This document shows, one piece after another, positions 7,827-16,444 of a stretch of 47,499 nt of DNA (the first letter of the stretch is position 1; every line of letters starts with the position of its first letter). The notes beneath the pieces were generated by a model, which was not told the DNA's origin, did no database searches, and saw nothing but the letters and a program-made list of their open reading frames with translations. The translations under genes were made by a program, and so were the position numbers. The stretch spans positions 1-47,499 of the forward strand of contig DAOLNV010000040.1 of assembly GCA_035416745.1 (NCBI GenBank), in the 5' to 3' direction. Source of the DNA: Candidatus Hydrogenedentota bacterium (lineage in GTDB: Bacteria > Hydrogenedentota > Hydrogenedentia > Hydrogenedentales > SLHB01).

Positions 7827-8899
7827 GACAATACGCTTTGAAGCTTCGTAAATATCATGCGGCCGGCGGTGGTCTGGAGCACACTGGTTACGATGACGGA
7901 GACATCCTTGCCTACGTGGTCCTTTCCGCCGTCCACAACGATCATCGTGCCGTCATCCAGATAGCCGACGCCCTGGAAGGCTTCCTTGCCCTCTTTCACG
8001 ATGCGCACCTGCATCTGTTCGTCCGGAAGAACCGCCGGTTTCAGCGCATTTGCAAGGTCGTTGATGTTGAGCACCTGCACGCCTTCGATCTGGGCGACCT
8101 TGTTGAGATTCAGGTCGTTGGTGAGGATCTTGCCTCCATAATCGCGGGCGACCCGCACGAGTTTCCCATCGACCTCGGCGATATCTTCGGGATCATCTTC
8201 GACGACCTTGATCTCGACCAGATGGTTGCTCTCCTGCATTTCCTTGATGATGTCAAGGCCCCGGCGGCCGCGCGCGCGACGCAACACATCCGGCGAATCC
8301 GCGATGTTCTGCAATTCCTTAAGAACAAACCGGGGAATCAACAATGGACCCTCCACGAATCCGGTCCTGCAAACATCAGCAATACGCCCGTCGATGATCA
8401 CGCTCGTATCGACGACCTTTGCCTGGGTAAAACCGAATTGGCGGCGATGCATGGCGTTCCTGAGCGCTTCCCAATTCGACGCCATGGTAAGCCCCAGAGA
8501 AATGCCCACGAAACCAAATATCAGGACCACCGAGGTGTACAGGAAAATCGTTATGTTGGGGTCTTCCGGTCTCAAGATTTCGAAATGAGTCATGTATTTG
8601 ACCAGCCCATACCCCACCACCATGCCGAGAATGATGCAGAGAACCGCGGGAGCGATTTTCTCAAAGAGGTCCTGGGTGACGAAACGGAGCAGCAGGATCA
8701 CGCCGACCGAAATGGCGGCGCCCATCAAACCGCCGAAAATGCCCCAGGGCACCTGGTCCTGCGTATGCATGATCTCCTCGCCAATTCGCTCGTTCTGTGC
8801 GTTTACATAGTCGTTGTAGTTATCGACGAGCAGCACGGCCCACAGCGTGCCCATGAGAATGCAGGCCAATACAAAGATGATACGGATTGCTTTTATCAT
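7823..8899 (-). CDS. YacL-like PIN/TRAM-domain membrane protein
   Basis: A 358-residue protein with three parts. Residues 1-145 hold about four membrane segments. Then comes a PIN nuclease domain opening VVDTSVIIDGRIADV, with the acidic metal residues expected of PIN domains (DTS, DGRIAD, LTNDLNL). A C-terminal TRAM domain carries the segment EGKEAFQGVGYLDDGTMIVVD. The family is called YacL after the Bacillus gene; its RNA target and role are unsettled. It lies 117 bases downstream of the nucleoside phosphorylase and overlaps ispD by four bases. Conserved linkage to ispD-ispF across distant phyla suggests a linked function, but the reason is unknown. Confidence 0.88.
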   Translation of the reverse strand: MIKAIRIIFVLACILMGTLWAVLLVDNYNDYVNAQNERIGEEIMHTQDQVPWGIFGGLMGAAISVGVILLLRFVTQDLFEKIAPAVLCIILGMVVGYGLVKYMTHFEILRPEDPNITIFLYTSVVLIFGFVGISLGLTMASNWEALRNAMHRRQFGFTQAKVVDTSVIIDGRIADVCRTGFVEGPLLIPRFVLKELQNIADSPDVLRRARGRRGLDIIKEMQESNHLVEIKVVEDDPEDIAEVDGKLVRVARDYGGKILTNDLNLNKVAQIEGVQVLNINDLANALKPAVLPDEQMQVRIVKEGKEAFQGVGYLDDGTMIVVDGGKDHVGKDVSVIVTSVLQTTAGRMIFTKLQSVLS

Positions 8900-9016
8900 G
8901 TGTCTGCCACCCTACTCTTTCGGCATTGACCGATCTTGCCGGGACCCGTCAACTGAATAAACACCACTCTTATAACATGCGGACATGGGGGAAACAACCA
9001 TACAGGGACCCCTACA

Positions 9017-9847
9017 TCACACAGGCATTCGTTCGACGCATGCGCTCACGATCTGGGTCAATTTGGGTTCGGCCTCGGACGCGATCGCGATAATCCTTTC
9101 TATTTCAACCGGTTTGAGCGCATCGGGAAAACATTCGTCCGTGACCACCGAAAACGCCAGTACCTTCATACCTCCGTGCACCGCGACGATAACCTCCGGA
9201 ACGGTGCTCATGCCGACTACATCGGCGCCCATACCGCGCATCATACGGTATTCGGCCCGGGTTTCGAGACTAGGCCCCGGGCAAGCTAAGTATACTCCTT
9301 TTTGTAGTCTTATCCCCTTCTCCATGGCCACGGTTTCCGCTAATTCGATCAACTCACGGGTGTAGGGTTCGGACATATCCGGAAACCGCGGGCCCAGAGT
9401 ATCGTCATTGGGGCCAATAAGAGGGTTGTCTCCCATGAAATTGATGTGGTCTTCAATCACCATGAGGTCCCCAGCGCGGAACTGAGGGTTCAGGCCGCCG
9501 GCAGCGTTGAAAGCCACAAGCACTTGCGCGCCGAGCGCACGCATGACGCGGACCGGAAACGTTACCTGCTTGAGGGAGTAGCCCTCGTACCGGTGAAACC
9601 GGCCCGACATGGCAGCCACGGGTTTCCCTCCCAGATGGCCGAGCAACAACTCGCCAGCGTGCGATTCCACCGTCGAGACGGCGAAATGCGGAAGAACTTC
9701 ATAGCTCAAACGCGCTTCGAGCTCGAGCCGATCCGTCAACCCGTTCAGGCCGGTCCCCAGAATTACACCGACCTTGGGCATCAACGAACACTTTGCTCGG
9801 ATAACCTGGACGCTTTCCTCAATCTGCTGTCGCAACTCAGACACCAT
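9017..9847 (-). CDS. Purine nucleoside phosphorylase, trimeric class
   Basis: A 276-residue enzyme that splits purine nucleosides with phosphate to base and ribose-1-phosphate. The start at 9847 is chosen for the family-typical MVSELRQ onset and the GGGG-rich site before it. A GTG at 9889 overlaps the previous stop but would add a non-conserved extension. Landmarks are GVILGTGLNGL, the phosphate histidine region VESHAGEL, RFHRYEGY, NAAGGLNPQFRAGDLM, GPSLETRAEYRM and GMSTVPEVIVA. In the base-recognition segment SVVTDECFPD the residue matching human PNP Asn243 is Asp237 (codon 9137-9139). Asn selects 6-oxopurines in that family, so specificity may differ here. It lies in the accA-DUF167 run. 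Confidence 0.88.
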   Translation of the reverse strand: MVSELRQQIEESVQVIRAKCSLMPKVGVILGTGLNGLTDRLELEARLSYEVLPHFAVSTVESHAGELLLGHLGGKPVAAMSGRFHRYEGYSLKQVTFPVRVMRALGAQVLVAFNAAGGLNPQFRAGDLMVIEDHINFMGDNPLIGPNDDTLGPRFPDMSEPYTRELIELAETVAMEKGIRLQKGVYLACPGPSLETRAEYRMMRGMGADVVGMSTVPEVIVAVHGGMKVLAFSVVTDECFPDALKPVEIERIIAIASEAEPKLTQIVSACVERMPV

Positions 9848-9888
9848 ACTTCCCCTTCTGCTGGAGAACGGAACGTGTGCGGATGTCA

Positions 9889-10200
9889 CTACGCTCTCAG
9901 GGACTTCTCCACGTATTCCCGTGTAACTCCTTCGAGCGAGAGCCGTTTTTCGCGGGACTTCTCGCCTCCTACGATCTCAATCGCCCGCTTGGGGAGCCCC
10001 AGCTTCTTCGAGAGAAACACCTGCAACGCCTTGTTGGCCTCTCCCTCGACCGGCGGTGCCGTCAACGCGATCCGGATGCGGCCATCGGACTCCCACCGGA
10101 CGTCGTCACGGGATGCCTTCGGCTGCACACGCACGGCAAGATAGACCTTGCCATTCTTCTCCGTGATGGCATCCACGAGCACCGTCACCCCTCGAGCCAT
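9889..10200 (-). CDS. DUF167 (YggU) family protein
   Basis: A 103-residue protein of the small YggU/DUF167 family, whose biochemical role is not established. The core AVRVQPKASRDDV, then RIRIALTAPPVEGEANKAL, matches the family and fills almost the whole length. I start at 10200, with the ATG inside the last codons of accA (16-base overlap). A longer start at 10245 would lie deeper in accA and add residues not typical of the family. Translational coupling to accA is likely. The stop TAG abuts the phosphorylase leader. Confidence 0.8.
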   Translation of the reverse strand: MARGVTVLVDAITEKNGKVYLAVRVQPKASRDDVRWESDGRIRIALTAPPVEGEANKALQVFLSKKLGLPKRAIEIVGGEKSREKRLSLEGVTREYVEKSLRA

Positions 10201-11153
10201 TTCCCCATGGCGCGGAACTTTTCCTGACGCTTCCGGGGAGACCACCGGTTTTCATCGCAGCCCTGAAGGAACTGCCGAATGTGGCACCGAAGCGTGTTCG
10301 CGGCACCGTCAGGATCCCGATGCGCCCCGCCGGGAGGTTCAGGGAGCACTTGGTCTATTACGCCCAGGTTCAGCAGCTCGCCGGCGGTAATCCTCAGTGC
10401 GGATGCGGCCAGTTCTTTGCGCTCGGCATCGCGCCACAGGATTTCGGCGCACCGTTCCGGGGGACAGATGACATAGATCGCCCACTCGAACATGGCCACG
10501 ACGTCTCCCAGAGCGATTCCCAATGCGCCGCCGCTTCCGCCTTCGGCAAGCACTGCCGAAAAGACCGGGACTTTCAGGGCGAGCATAGCCCGTAGGTTTT
10601 CGGCAATGGCAGGCCCTTGTCCCCGCTGCTCGGCCTCGATGCCGGGGTGGGCCGCAGGGGTGTCTACAAACGTTATGACCGGATACCCGAAGCGTTCGGC
10701 CAAATTGAATAGCCGCAATGCCTTACGATAACCCTCGGGATGCGCCATGCCGAAGTTTCTGCGAAGCCGTTCGTCGGTCGAGACGCCCTTTTGATGGCCA
10801 ACAACCACAACGGTACGGCCTTCGAAACGCCCGAGTCCCCCAATGAGCGCGGGGTCATCGCCCACGGCCCGGTCGCCATGCAACTCGAGGAAGTCGTCGA
10901 GAACGCGCGATGTGTAATCCAGCATGCGAGGACGTAACGGATGCCGCGCAAGCTGGACCCGTTGCCAGGGGGTAATATCGGAAAAAACGCGTTTCAGCTC
11001 GGCATCCAGTTCACGCTGGAGACCTTCCCGTTCCTCGGCGCTGCCGGCCATACGCAACTTGATTTCGAGTTCGACGCTGTGTTTCTCGAAAGGAAGCCAA
11101 GGATCTAATGCGGATCTGGCGCTATCGACCAACTCGATCGGACTGTGCTGCAT
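10185..11153 (-). CDS. accA: Acetyl-CoA carboxylase carboxyltransferase subunit alpha
   Basis: AccA pairs with AccD to move the carboxyl group from carboxy-biotin to acetyl-CoA, the first step of fatty acid synthesis. The 322 residues match the usual length. An N-terminal helical segment (about residues 1-70) leads into the carboxyltransferase domain, with LARHPLRPRMLDY, FLELHGDRAVGDDPALIGGL, NFGMAHPEGYRKALRL, FVDTPAAHPGIEAEQRGQ and EGGSGGALGIALGD, all close to the AccA family. An extended -10 element at 11214-11222 lies about 55 bases upstream. It is the first gene of the minus-strand run through ispF. AccD, AccB and AccC are not in the window. Confidence 0.95.
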   Translation of the reverse strand: MQHSPIELVDSARSALDPWLPFEKHSVELEIKLRMAGSAEEREGLQRELDAELKRVFSDITPWQRVQLARHPLRPRMLDYTSRVLDDFLELHGDRAVGDDPALIGGLGRFEGRTVVVVGHQKGVSTDERLRRNFGMAHPEGYRKALRLFNLAERFGYPVITFVDTPAAHPGIEAEQRGQGPAIAENLRAMLALKVPVFSAVLAEGGSGGALGIALGDVVAMFEWAIYVICPPERCAEILWRDAERKELAASALRITAGELLNLGVIDQVLPEPPGGAHRDPDGAANTLRCHIRQFLQGCDENRWSPRKRQEKFRAMGKWLEG

Positions 11154-11213
11154 ACCACCCTACCCCTGGGTTGTCGTTCTGCAATCTCCACGCTGCCGGC
11201 GCTATTCTAACAC

Positions 11214-11222
11214 GACTTCCGC
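11214..11222 (-). promoter_or_regulatory. Extended -10 promoter for the accA run
   Basis: On the minus strand TGT-TAGAAT forms an extended -10 element. No good -35 is present at standard spacing. The predicted start near 11207 gives a leader of about 54 bases to accA. Confidence 0.45.
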
Positions 11223-11302
11223 GGGCACTCCATATTTGCCAACGGCGGCCCTGCCGGCGAAGAGGCAGAACGGATTCGCAGGGCTGGCGGTGCGCTGCCG
11301 TT

Positions 11303-11311
11303 TGGTATACT
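11303..11311 (+). promoter_or_regulatory. Extended -10 promoter of the uracil-DNA glycosylase gene
   Basis: TGG-TATACT ends only six bases before the ATG at 11318. Transcription starting six to seven bases after the hexamer would begin on or next to the start codon, giving a leaderless mRNA. No Shine-Dalgarno sequence is seen. Confidence 0.45.
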
Positions 11312-11317
11312 CGGCGC

Positions 11318-12028
11318 ATGGACATACTCGAGATAACAGATCGGTTGTGCAGAGAAATGGATGAACTGGTTTTCGGGCCGCCGGTCGCGTGCGTATACAA
11401 TCCATTGAAATACGCACACGAAGGATGGGCTGCCTACGTACGGGCTTTTGGTGAAGGGCCCCGAGAAATCCTGCTTGTCGGCATGAACCCGGGCCCGTTT
11501 GGCATGGCCCAGACCGGTGTCCCGTTTGGCGATGTGCCCTCCGTGCGCGACTGGATGGGTATCGAGGCGGAAATACATACGCCGGCGCACGAACATCCGC
11601 GGCGGCCGGTCAAGGGTTTCTTGTGCGGCCGCCGCGAGATCAGCGGTCAGCGGCTCTGGGGGTGGGCCGAGAAACGATTCGGGCGCGCAAAGCATTTCTT
11701 CGAACGCTTCTTCGTCCTTAATTACTGCCCCCTGTGCTTCTTGGAGGAGTCGGGCCGGAACCGTACGCCCGACAAGCTGAAGGCCGGCGAGCGCGCGCAT
11801 CTCTACCTGGCTTGCGACAACGCACTGGCTTCTCAAGTCGAGTATTTCCAGCCGAAGTACGTGCTCGGGATCGGCGCTTTTGCGGAAAGCCGTATCCGGA
11901 GCGCCCTCGAGCACCGCGATATCCAGGTCGGCCGCATACTGCATCCCAGTCCAGCCAGCCCAGCGGCAAACCGCGGATGGGACGAATCCGTCGAAAGGAC
12001 TCTGCGTTCCCTGGGCATCCGGCTTTAG
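11318..12028 (+). CDS. SMUG1-type uracil-DNA glycosylase
   Basis: A 236-residue base-excision repair enzyme predicted to remove uracil (and perhaps 5-hydroxymethyluracil) from DNA. The strongest evidence is residues 55-71, GMNPGPFGMAQTGVPFG, the water-activating motif of SMUG1, including the Met and the Asn that mark this family instead of UNG (GQDPYH) or type 4 enzymes. The C-terminal HPSPASPAANRGW is the matching DNA-intercalation motif. CGRREISGQRLW in the middle is also SMUG1-like. The start at 11318 has no ribosome site but sits just below a TGG-TATACT element. The gene is divergent from accA and convergent with the rRNA methyltransferase gene, with 33 bases between the stops. Confidence 0.88.
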   Translation: MDILEITDRLCREMDELVFGPPVACVYNPLKYAHEGWAAYVRAFGEGPREILLVGMNPGPFGMAQTGVPFGDVPSVRDWMGIEAEIHTPAHEHPRRPVKGFLCGRREISGQRLWGWAEKRFGRAKHFFERFFVLNYCPLCFLEESGRNRTPDKLKAGERAHLYLACDNALASQVEYFQPKYVLGIGAFAESRIRSALEHRDIQVGRILHPSPASPAANRGWDESVERTLRSLGIRL

Positions 12029-12061
12029 GATGCCTATTGTGCAGAGAATGTCGGGGGAGTT

Positions 12062-13288
12062 TCAGCGCCGTTCAAACTGGGCGACGAGCTCCACGTGCCG
12101 CGTGTGAGGGAACATGTCGACGGCTTTCATGTCCACGACCGTATACTTCTCGAGCAAGGCTTCGATCTCGCCCGCCAATACGGTTGGCTTGCATGAGACA
12201 TACAGGATTCGCGGGGGCGAAAGGTCCAGTAAGCGCCGCAAGGCCTTTGGATGAAGCCCCGCACGGGGCGGATCGACAACCACCGCGGCGCTCTCCGGCA
12301 AGGCCTCCTGCTTCAACAGGAATTCGTGCAGATAATCCTCTACGCGTTCCGTGTGGAACGTGACGTTGTCGATGCCGTTCAGTTGGGCGTTGTGGCGTCC
12401 GTCTTCCGAGGCCTCGGGCACATTCTCGACGGAATACACCTGTTCGACAAGGTCCGCACACGCCAAAGCTATCGACCCCATGCCCCCGTACAGGTCATAG
12501 AGCGTCGTTGCGGCCGTCTGCTTCACCCAGGCGCGGATCTTTCCATAAAGCCTCTCTGCCGCGAGGGTATTGGTCTGGAAGAAGCTGAAGGGAGATATGC
12601 GAAACGACAGTTTTCGGGCGGAGGACGCCTCCTCGTCAGGGATATGCAGCTCCTCCGTTATGCCGGGCACGCCGTGAAGAAGCCGCAACTCGTCCGCGGC
12701 GGCTACCTGGGCTTTGCCGCGAAAGAGCGCGTGCTGGATGCTGTCCGAAGGAAATACGGACTGCACGCATTCGAGGAATCCTTGGACATCCAATTCTCCG
12801 TCGGCGGTGACCAGCACCACCATGCGCTGGCCGGTGTGTTTGGCGTCGCGTACCAGGAGAACACGCAGGAACCCCGTTTCTGACCTGGAGTGAAATGCCT
12901 GGTAACCCCGTTCGCGCAGCCACCCGCGCACGGCTCCGAGCAGTTCCGGAAATCCATTGGGGGCAATATGGCATTCGTCGATTTCGAGGGGACCGTACCA
13001 GCGGCCGCGGGGCTTGAATCCAAGGGCGGTTTCGCGCTGAAATCCTTTTGGCGGGGGCTCGTCATAGTGTTTCCCGCCAAAGTTGGGGTCCACCTTGTTT
13101 CGGTAGTGCCAGATGTCGGGAGACCCTTCAACGGGGACAGGACCCGGCCAGCAGAATCCGAAGAGTTCCTGAAGCGCAGTTCCCTTGTCGCGGAGTTGCT
13201 GCCCGTACGCGATATCCTGGGTCTGACAGCCTCCGCAGGCCCCGAAGTGGGGACATCGAGGTTGTATGCGATGCTGACTATCTTGCAT
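12062..13288 (-). CDS. RlmD/TrmA-family RNA (uracil-5-)-methyltransferase
   Basis: A 408-residue SAM-dependent enzyme forming 5-methyluridine in rRNA or tRNA. The N-terminal cluster CPHFGACGGCQTQ (cysteines near residues 12, 18 and 21), with a further Cys in DECHIAP near 109, fits the [4Fe-4S] site of RlmD/RumA. There is no leading TRAM domain, so the protein is shorter than E. coli RlmD. The SAM domain has DLYGGMGSIALA, then VVVDPPRAGLHPKAL and the catalytic cysteine in ILYVSCKP; the end DMFPHTRHVELVAQF is the family's closing motif. The cluster argues for RlmD/RlmC over TrmA, but the exact uridine cannot be told from sequence. Confidence 0.85.
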   Translation of the reverse strand: MQDSQHRIQPRCPHFGACGGCQTQDIAYGQQLRDKGTALQELFGFCWPGPVPVEGSPDIWHYRNKVDPNFGGKHYDEPPPKGFQRETALGFKPRGRWYGPLEIDECHIAPNGFPELLGAVRGWLRERGYQAFHSRSETGFLRVLLVRDAKHTGQRMVVLVTADGELDVQGFLECVQSVFPSDSIQHALFRGKAQVAAADELRLLHGVPGITEELHIPDEEASSARKLSFRISPFSFFQTNTLAAERLYGKIRAWVKQTAATTLYDLYGGMGSIALACADLVEQVYSVENVPEASEDGRHNAQLNGIDNVTFHTERVEDYLHEFLLKQEALPESAAVVVDPPRAGLHPKALRRLLDLSPPRILYVSCKPTVLAGEIEALLEKYTVVDMKAVDMFPHTRHVELVAQFERR

Positions 13289-13413
13289 GAATAGTGCCGA
13301 GATTCAGCCGGGGTTCCACAACGAGAGCCATCCTGACAGCATTCGGATACCTTAAGAGAATAGCGGGCACAGGTCAAGAACCGGCACGAGAGGATAAATC
13401 GGGCTGCATAACA

Positions 13414-13422
13414 TGATAGAAT
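13414..13422 (+). promoter_or_regulatory. Extended -10 promoter for nnrD-thiL
   Basis: TGA-TAGAAT (13414-13422) predicts a start near 13429, 16 bases before the ATG at 13445. The intervening AGGTAAG can serve as a ribosome site. Confidence 0.45.
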
Positions 13423-13444
13423 CGGGCGTGGTGTCAGGTAAGAG

Positions 13445-14359
13445 ATGGAGCCATGTGCGACGAGAACGGCAATGCTTATCGAACTAACCAAGAAACTGGT
13501 GATAGAACGGCTGCCCGGGCGTCCTGACACGGGTCACAAAGGGACCTTTGGCCATGTGTTCATCGTGGGCGGTTCCCTGGGCTTCACGGGCGCCATGAAA
13601 CTCGCGGGGCTCGGAGCGGCGCGCGCCGGCGCCGGTCTGGTGACCCTGGGCGTGCCCGAATCACTCATGACCATCGTGGGCGCCCAGATGCTCGAGTGCA
13701 TGACCTTTGCTGTCGGTGAGAGCCCCTCTCGCAGCCTCGGGACGAACGGGCTCGAGGCCGCCCTGGAGTTTGCCGCAGGCAAAGATGCCGTGGTGCTGGG
13801 CCCCGGGTGCTCCCGCCACCCCGATACCCGGGAATTCGTGCTCGCCTTTGTACGCAAGTGCCCAGTCCCCCTTCTCATCGATGCGGACGGCCTGAACAAC
13901 CTGTCAACGGACGCGGCCGCACTGAATCAGGCGCAGGCGCCGGTCCTCGTGACGCCGCATCCTGGCGAGATGGCGCGTTTGGCGGGCACGTCGATATCCG
14001 ATGTGCAGTCTGACCGGCCGAACACTGCCCGGAAATTCGCATCGGATTACGGATGCACGGTGGTTTTGAAAGGGGCTGGAACAATCATCGCGTCTCCAAC
14101 AGCGGATACATATGTCAACCCGACCGGGAACGAAGGGATGGGTACGGGAGGCACCGGAGACGTCCTGGCGGGATTGATAGGCGGATTGATGGCGCAAGGC
14201 CTGACATGCGCCGACGCTGCCGTTGTGGGCGTGTACGTGCACGGCCTGGCGGGGGACATCGCCGCCGGACACAAGACCCGCCGCGGCATGATTGCCGGCG
14301 ACCTGGTTGAGGCTATTCCTGAGGCCTGGAAACAGTTGGAGCAGGAAGCCGCGTCATGA
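13445..14359 (+). CDS. nnrD: ADP-dependent (S)-NAD(P)H-hydrate dehydratase
   Basis: Repairs hydrated NADH and NADPH by ATP/ADP-dependent dehydration. The 304 residues hold only the carbohydrate-kinase-like dehydratase domain; the epimerase domain that many bacteria fuse in front (NnrE) is missing. Motifs are GTFGHVFIVGGSLGFTGA, ARAGAGLVTLGVPES, VLGPGCSRHPDT, LIDADGLNNLS, VTPHPGEMARLAG, VLKGAGTII and the nucleotide site NEGMGTGGTGDVLAG. The start at 13445 follows AGGTAAG; an in-frame ATG at 13472 is the alternative and would give a more usual N-terminus. The stop overlaps the thiL start by four bases (ATGA). Confidence 0.9.
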   Translation: MEPCATRTAMLIELTKKLVIERLPGRPDTGHKGTFGHVFIVGGSLGFTGAMKLAGLGAARAGAGLVTLGVPESLMTIVGAQMLECMTFAVGESPSRSLGTNGLEAALEFAAGKDAVVLGPGCSRHPDTREFVLAFVRKCPVPLLIDADGLNNLSTDAAALNQAQAPVLVTPHPGEMARLAGTSISDVQSDRPNTARKFASDYGCTVVLKGAGTIIASPTADTYVNPTGNEGMGTGGTGDVLAGLIGGLMAQGLTCADAAVVGVYVHGLAGDIAAGHKTRRGMIAGDLVEAIPEAWKQLEQEAAS

Positions 14360-15345
14360 CTACGGTTGGCGACATAGGCGAATTTGGCCTGATCGAACGC
14401 GTTTCGCGGGCCCTGCAGACATCTCCAACGGTTGTTACGGGCGTGGGCGACGATTGCGCCGTATTGCGCGTCTGCGAGCGCCTCATGTTGGTTTCGTGCG
14501 ACCTTTTTGTGGAGAACGTGCATTTTCGCCGCGAATACGCCACGGCGGAGGAGATTGGGTGGAAGGCGGCGGCCTCGTGCCTGAGCGATGTTGCGGCCAT
14601 GGGCGGCCAGCCGATGTTTGTGCTGACTGCGCTCGCATGTCCCCCCGAAACGGAAATGAACTACGTTCAAATGCTGTACCGAGGGATATCGGCGCTGGCA
14701 TCGCGTTTTGGCACGGTAATCGTGGGCGGCGACACATCGATGAGCCGCGACGCCATTGTGCTCGACCTGACAGTGATCGGCCAGGCAATAGGCAACCGCT
14801 GTCTCACTCGTAAAGGTGCGCGTCCGGGAGATGTTCTGGCCGTTACCGGGCCATTGGGACTGGCGGCGGCCGGTCTTCACGCACTACAACATGGCCTCGA
14901 CGCTCCCACGCTGCGTCATGCCCATACCACCCCCCGGCCTCGGGTTCCCGAGGGCCAGTGGCTGTGCAGCCAACCCTTCGCGCATGCGATGATTGACATC
15001 AGCGATGGGCTGGCGCAGGATGCGCAGCATATCGCCGACGCGAGCCATATTGGCGTCAACATCGAGCCCGGAAAACTCCCCGTGGCGCCTGAACTCAGGG
15101 TTTATTGTGACGAGAACTCCCTGGATCCGCTCGCGTTCATTCTTCATGGCGGCGAAGACTATGAACTGGCGTTTGCCATGGAAGGTGAGCACGCCGACAA
15201 GGCGGCCGAGGCGTTCAGCAACGAATTCCGCACCGAGATGCACGTGGTGGGGGAATTCACCACGGAATGGTCGGGGGGGCGGCTCGCCGGCGAACCGCTC
15301 GATATAAGAGGTTACGACCATTTCAGGAGCGCTTCCGGCGCGTAA
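14356..15345 (+). CDS. thiL: Thiamine-monophosphate kinase
   Basis: Last step of thiamine diphosphate synthesis, phosphorylating thiamine monophosphate with ATP. The 329 residues match the family (AIR synthase fold). Visible signatures are GEFGLIERVSR at the start, VGDDCAVLRV (metal aspartates), SCDLFVENVHF, AASCLSDVAAMGG, GGDTSMSRDAIVLDLTVIG, TGPLGLAAAGL, MIDISDGLAQDAQHIADAS and HGGEDYELAF. It overlaps nnrD by four bases, so the two are co-translated. A strong terminator follows at 15426. The pairing joins two small cofactor-maintenance enzymes. No thiamine riboswitch or other thi gene is present. Confidence 0.93.
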   Translation: MTTVGDIGEFGLIERVSRALQTSPTVVTGVGDDCAVLRVCERLMLVSCDLFVENVHFRREYATAEEIGWKAAASCLSDVAAMGGQPMFVLTALACPPETEMNYVQMLYRGISALASRFGTVIVGGDTSMSRDAIVLDLTVIGQAIGNRCLTRKGARPGDVLAVTGPLGLAAAGLHALQHGLDAPTLRHAHTTPRPRVPEGQWLCSQPFAHAMIDISDGLAQDAQHIADASHIGVNIEPGKLPVAPELRVYCDENSLDPLAFILHGGEDYELAFAMEGEHADKAAEAFSNEFRTEMHVVGEFTTEWSGGRLAGEPLDIRGYDHFRSASGA

Positions 15346-15425
15346 GAGCAGTATCCGCCTTTCGAGGCCGGCAGCGGCCACGCCCACATCCACATGAGAT
15401 TCGTCCCCGTTGAGGCGAGGAACGA

Positions 15426-15460
15426 CAAGGCCCCGGTGAAGTCCCGGGGCCTTGCCTTTT
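15426..15460 (+). terminator. Intrinsic terminator after thiL
   Basis: A perfect eleven-base-pair stem (15426-15436 with 15444-15454), a seven-base loop and then CCTTTT. It lies about 80 bases past thiL, between convergent units, so it may also help stop the minus-strand transcript. Confidence 0.8.
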
Positions 15461-15485
15461 GGGGGGAGGAGAACCAGGCCATGGC

Positions 15486-16409
15486 TTAGTCGTCGCTGAC
15501 TCGCCGGACCCGTTCGCGCCTCTCGTCAGCCGATTTCGCGGCTGAGAGATAGCTTTCTATGCGCTCGAGCCACGTGGTCTCGAGCTGGAGTTCGCGTTGA
15601 TTCCGAAGGCTTTTCTCGGGAGTCACACCGTATCGTTCCCGTGCCTCCGCAGTGAGCGAGCGATAAAGCTCCAGACTGCCCATGTCTATCTCCTTGGTTG
15701 AGGCGCCGCGGATGGCGCGCGCAGGACCAAGGAGGCGGTCACCACGGAACGTATCCGCCTTTAACGTGTGCGGATCGGTTCCATATTCATACAGGAACAC
15801 CGGACCATAGATGCCCGTGCCCACATCGACTTCCTCGAAATACAGGTCCGTACCATCCTCGTAATCACGCAGGGCGTCCTCCCAGTCGAATTCGAGGCCC
15901 TGCTCGTAGTCATTGGCGCCGAAGACGCGGCCTTCGGAGAAACCGTCGTTGTAGCCGTCAATCCATCCTCCGTGCAGGTATTCGACATGCTCGTCGCTGG
16001 CCAGGAAATCCAGGTAGTCGGGCCAGAAGGCGTTGTCGTACCCTTCGCTGAATCCCAGGATGAAAGCATACCGGTAGTCGACGAAGTAGCCATCGTTGTA
16101 TGCCCACCAGACACCGTCCCAGAATCCCGCGTCATACGCCGGACTCTCGACATAGGGAATGGTATCGCCCTGATAATAAATGGGCACGAAATCGAGGGTA
16201 TCGTATCCGTCGTCGTAGCCCTGCCAGTACCAGTCATCGCGGGCGAAGCCCTTGTTGAAGCCGAGTTCGTAGTCGATCGAGTCTCCGTCCGGCAGTGTTC
16301 CATCGTCCGGAATCACGTAGCCCGGACATCCGAGTACCAACAGGGCGGAGCCCAGGCTCAGCGCCACCCAGCGTGCGGCTCGGAGCGTCTGATTCATCTT
16401 CGTTAGCAT
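15486..16409 (-). CDS. Tyr/Asp/Gly-repeat lipoprotein of unknown function
   Basis: I recognise no family. The start at 16409 follows GAGAGG and leads to a signal peptide with the lipobox VLGC near residue 28, so the protein should be lipid-anchored. The mature first half is built of imperfect repeats dense in Tyr, Asp, Gly, Trp and Phe with the core G-F/Y-x-x-G-F/Y: YELGFNKGFARDDWYWQGYD, then YDAGFWDGVWWAYNDGYF, then AFILGFSEGYDNAFW and GGWIDGYNDGFSEG. The second half (about residues 210-307) is charged and helical. It is strongly acidic in the repeats and may bind metal or polymer, but that is a guess. It begins 35 bases after the stop of the FecR/DUF6600 gene and is probably co-transcribed with it. 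Confidence 0.75.
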   Translation of the reverse strand: MLTKMNQTLRAARWVALSLGSALLVLGCPGYVIPDDGTLPDGDSIDYELGFNKGFARDDWYWQGYDDGYDTLDFVPIYYQGDTIPYVESPAYDAGFWDGVWWAYNDGYFVDYRYAFILGFSEGYDNAFWPDYLDFLASDEHVEYLHGGWIDGYNDGFSEGRVFGANDYEQGLEFDWEDALRDYEDGTDLYFEEVDVGTGIYGPVFLYEYGTDPHTLKADTFRGDRLLGPARAIRGASTKEIDMGSLELYRSLTAEARERYGVTPEKSLRNQRELQLETTWLERIESYLSAAKSADERRERVRRVSDD

Positions 16410-16444
16410 GAGACTAACCTCTCTTTCTTGAGACTGCCGATGCA

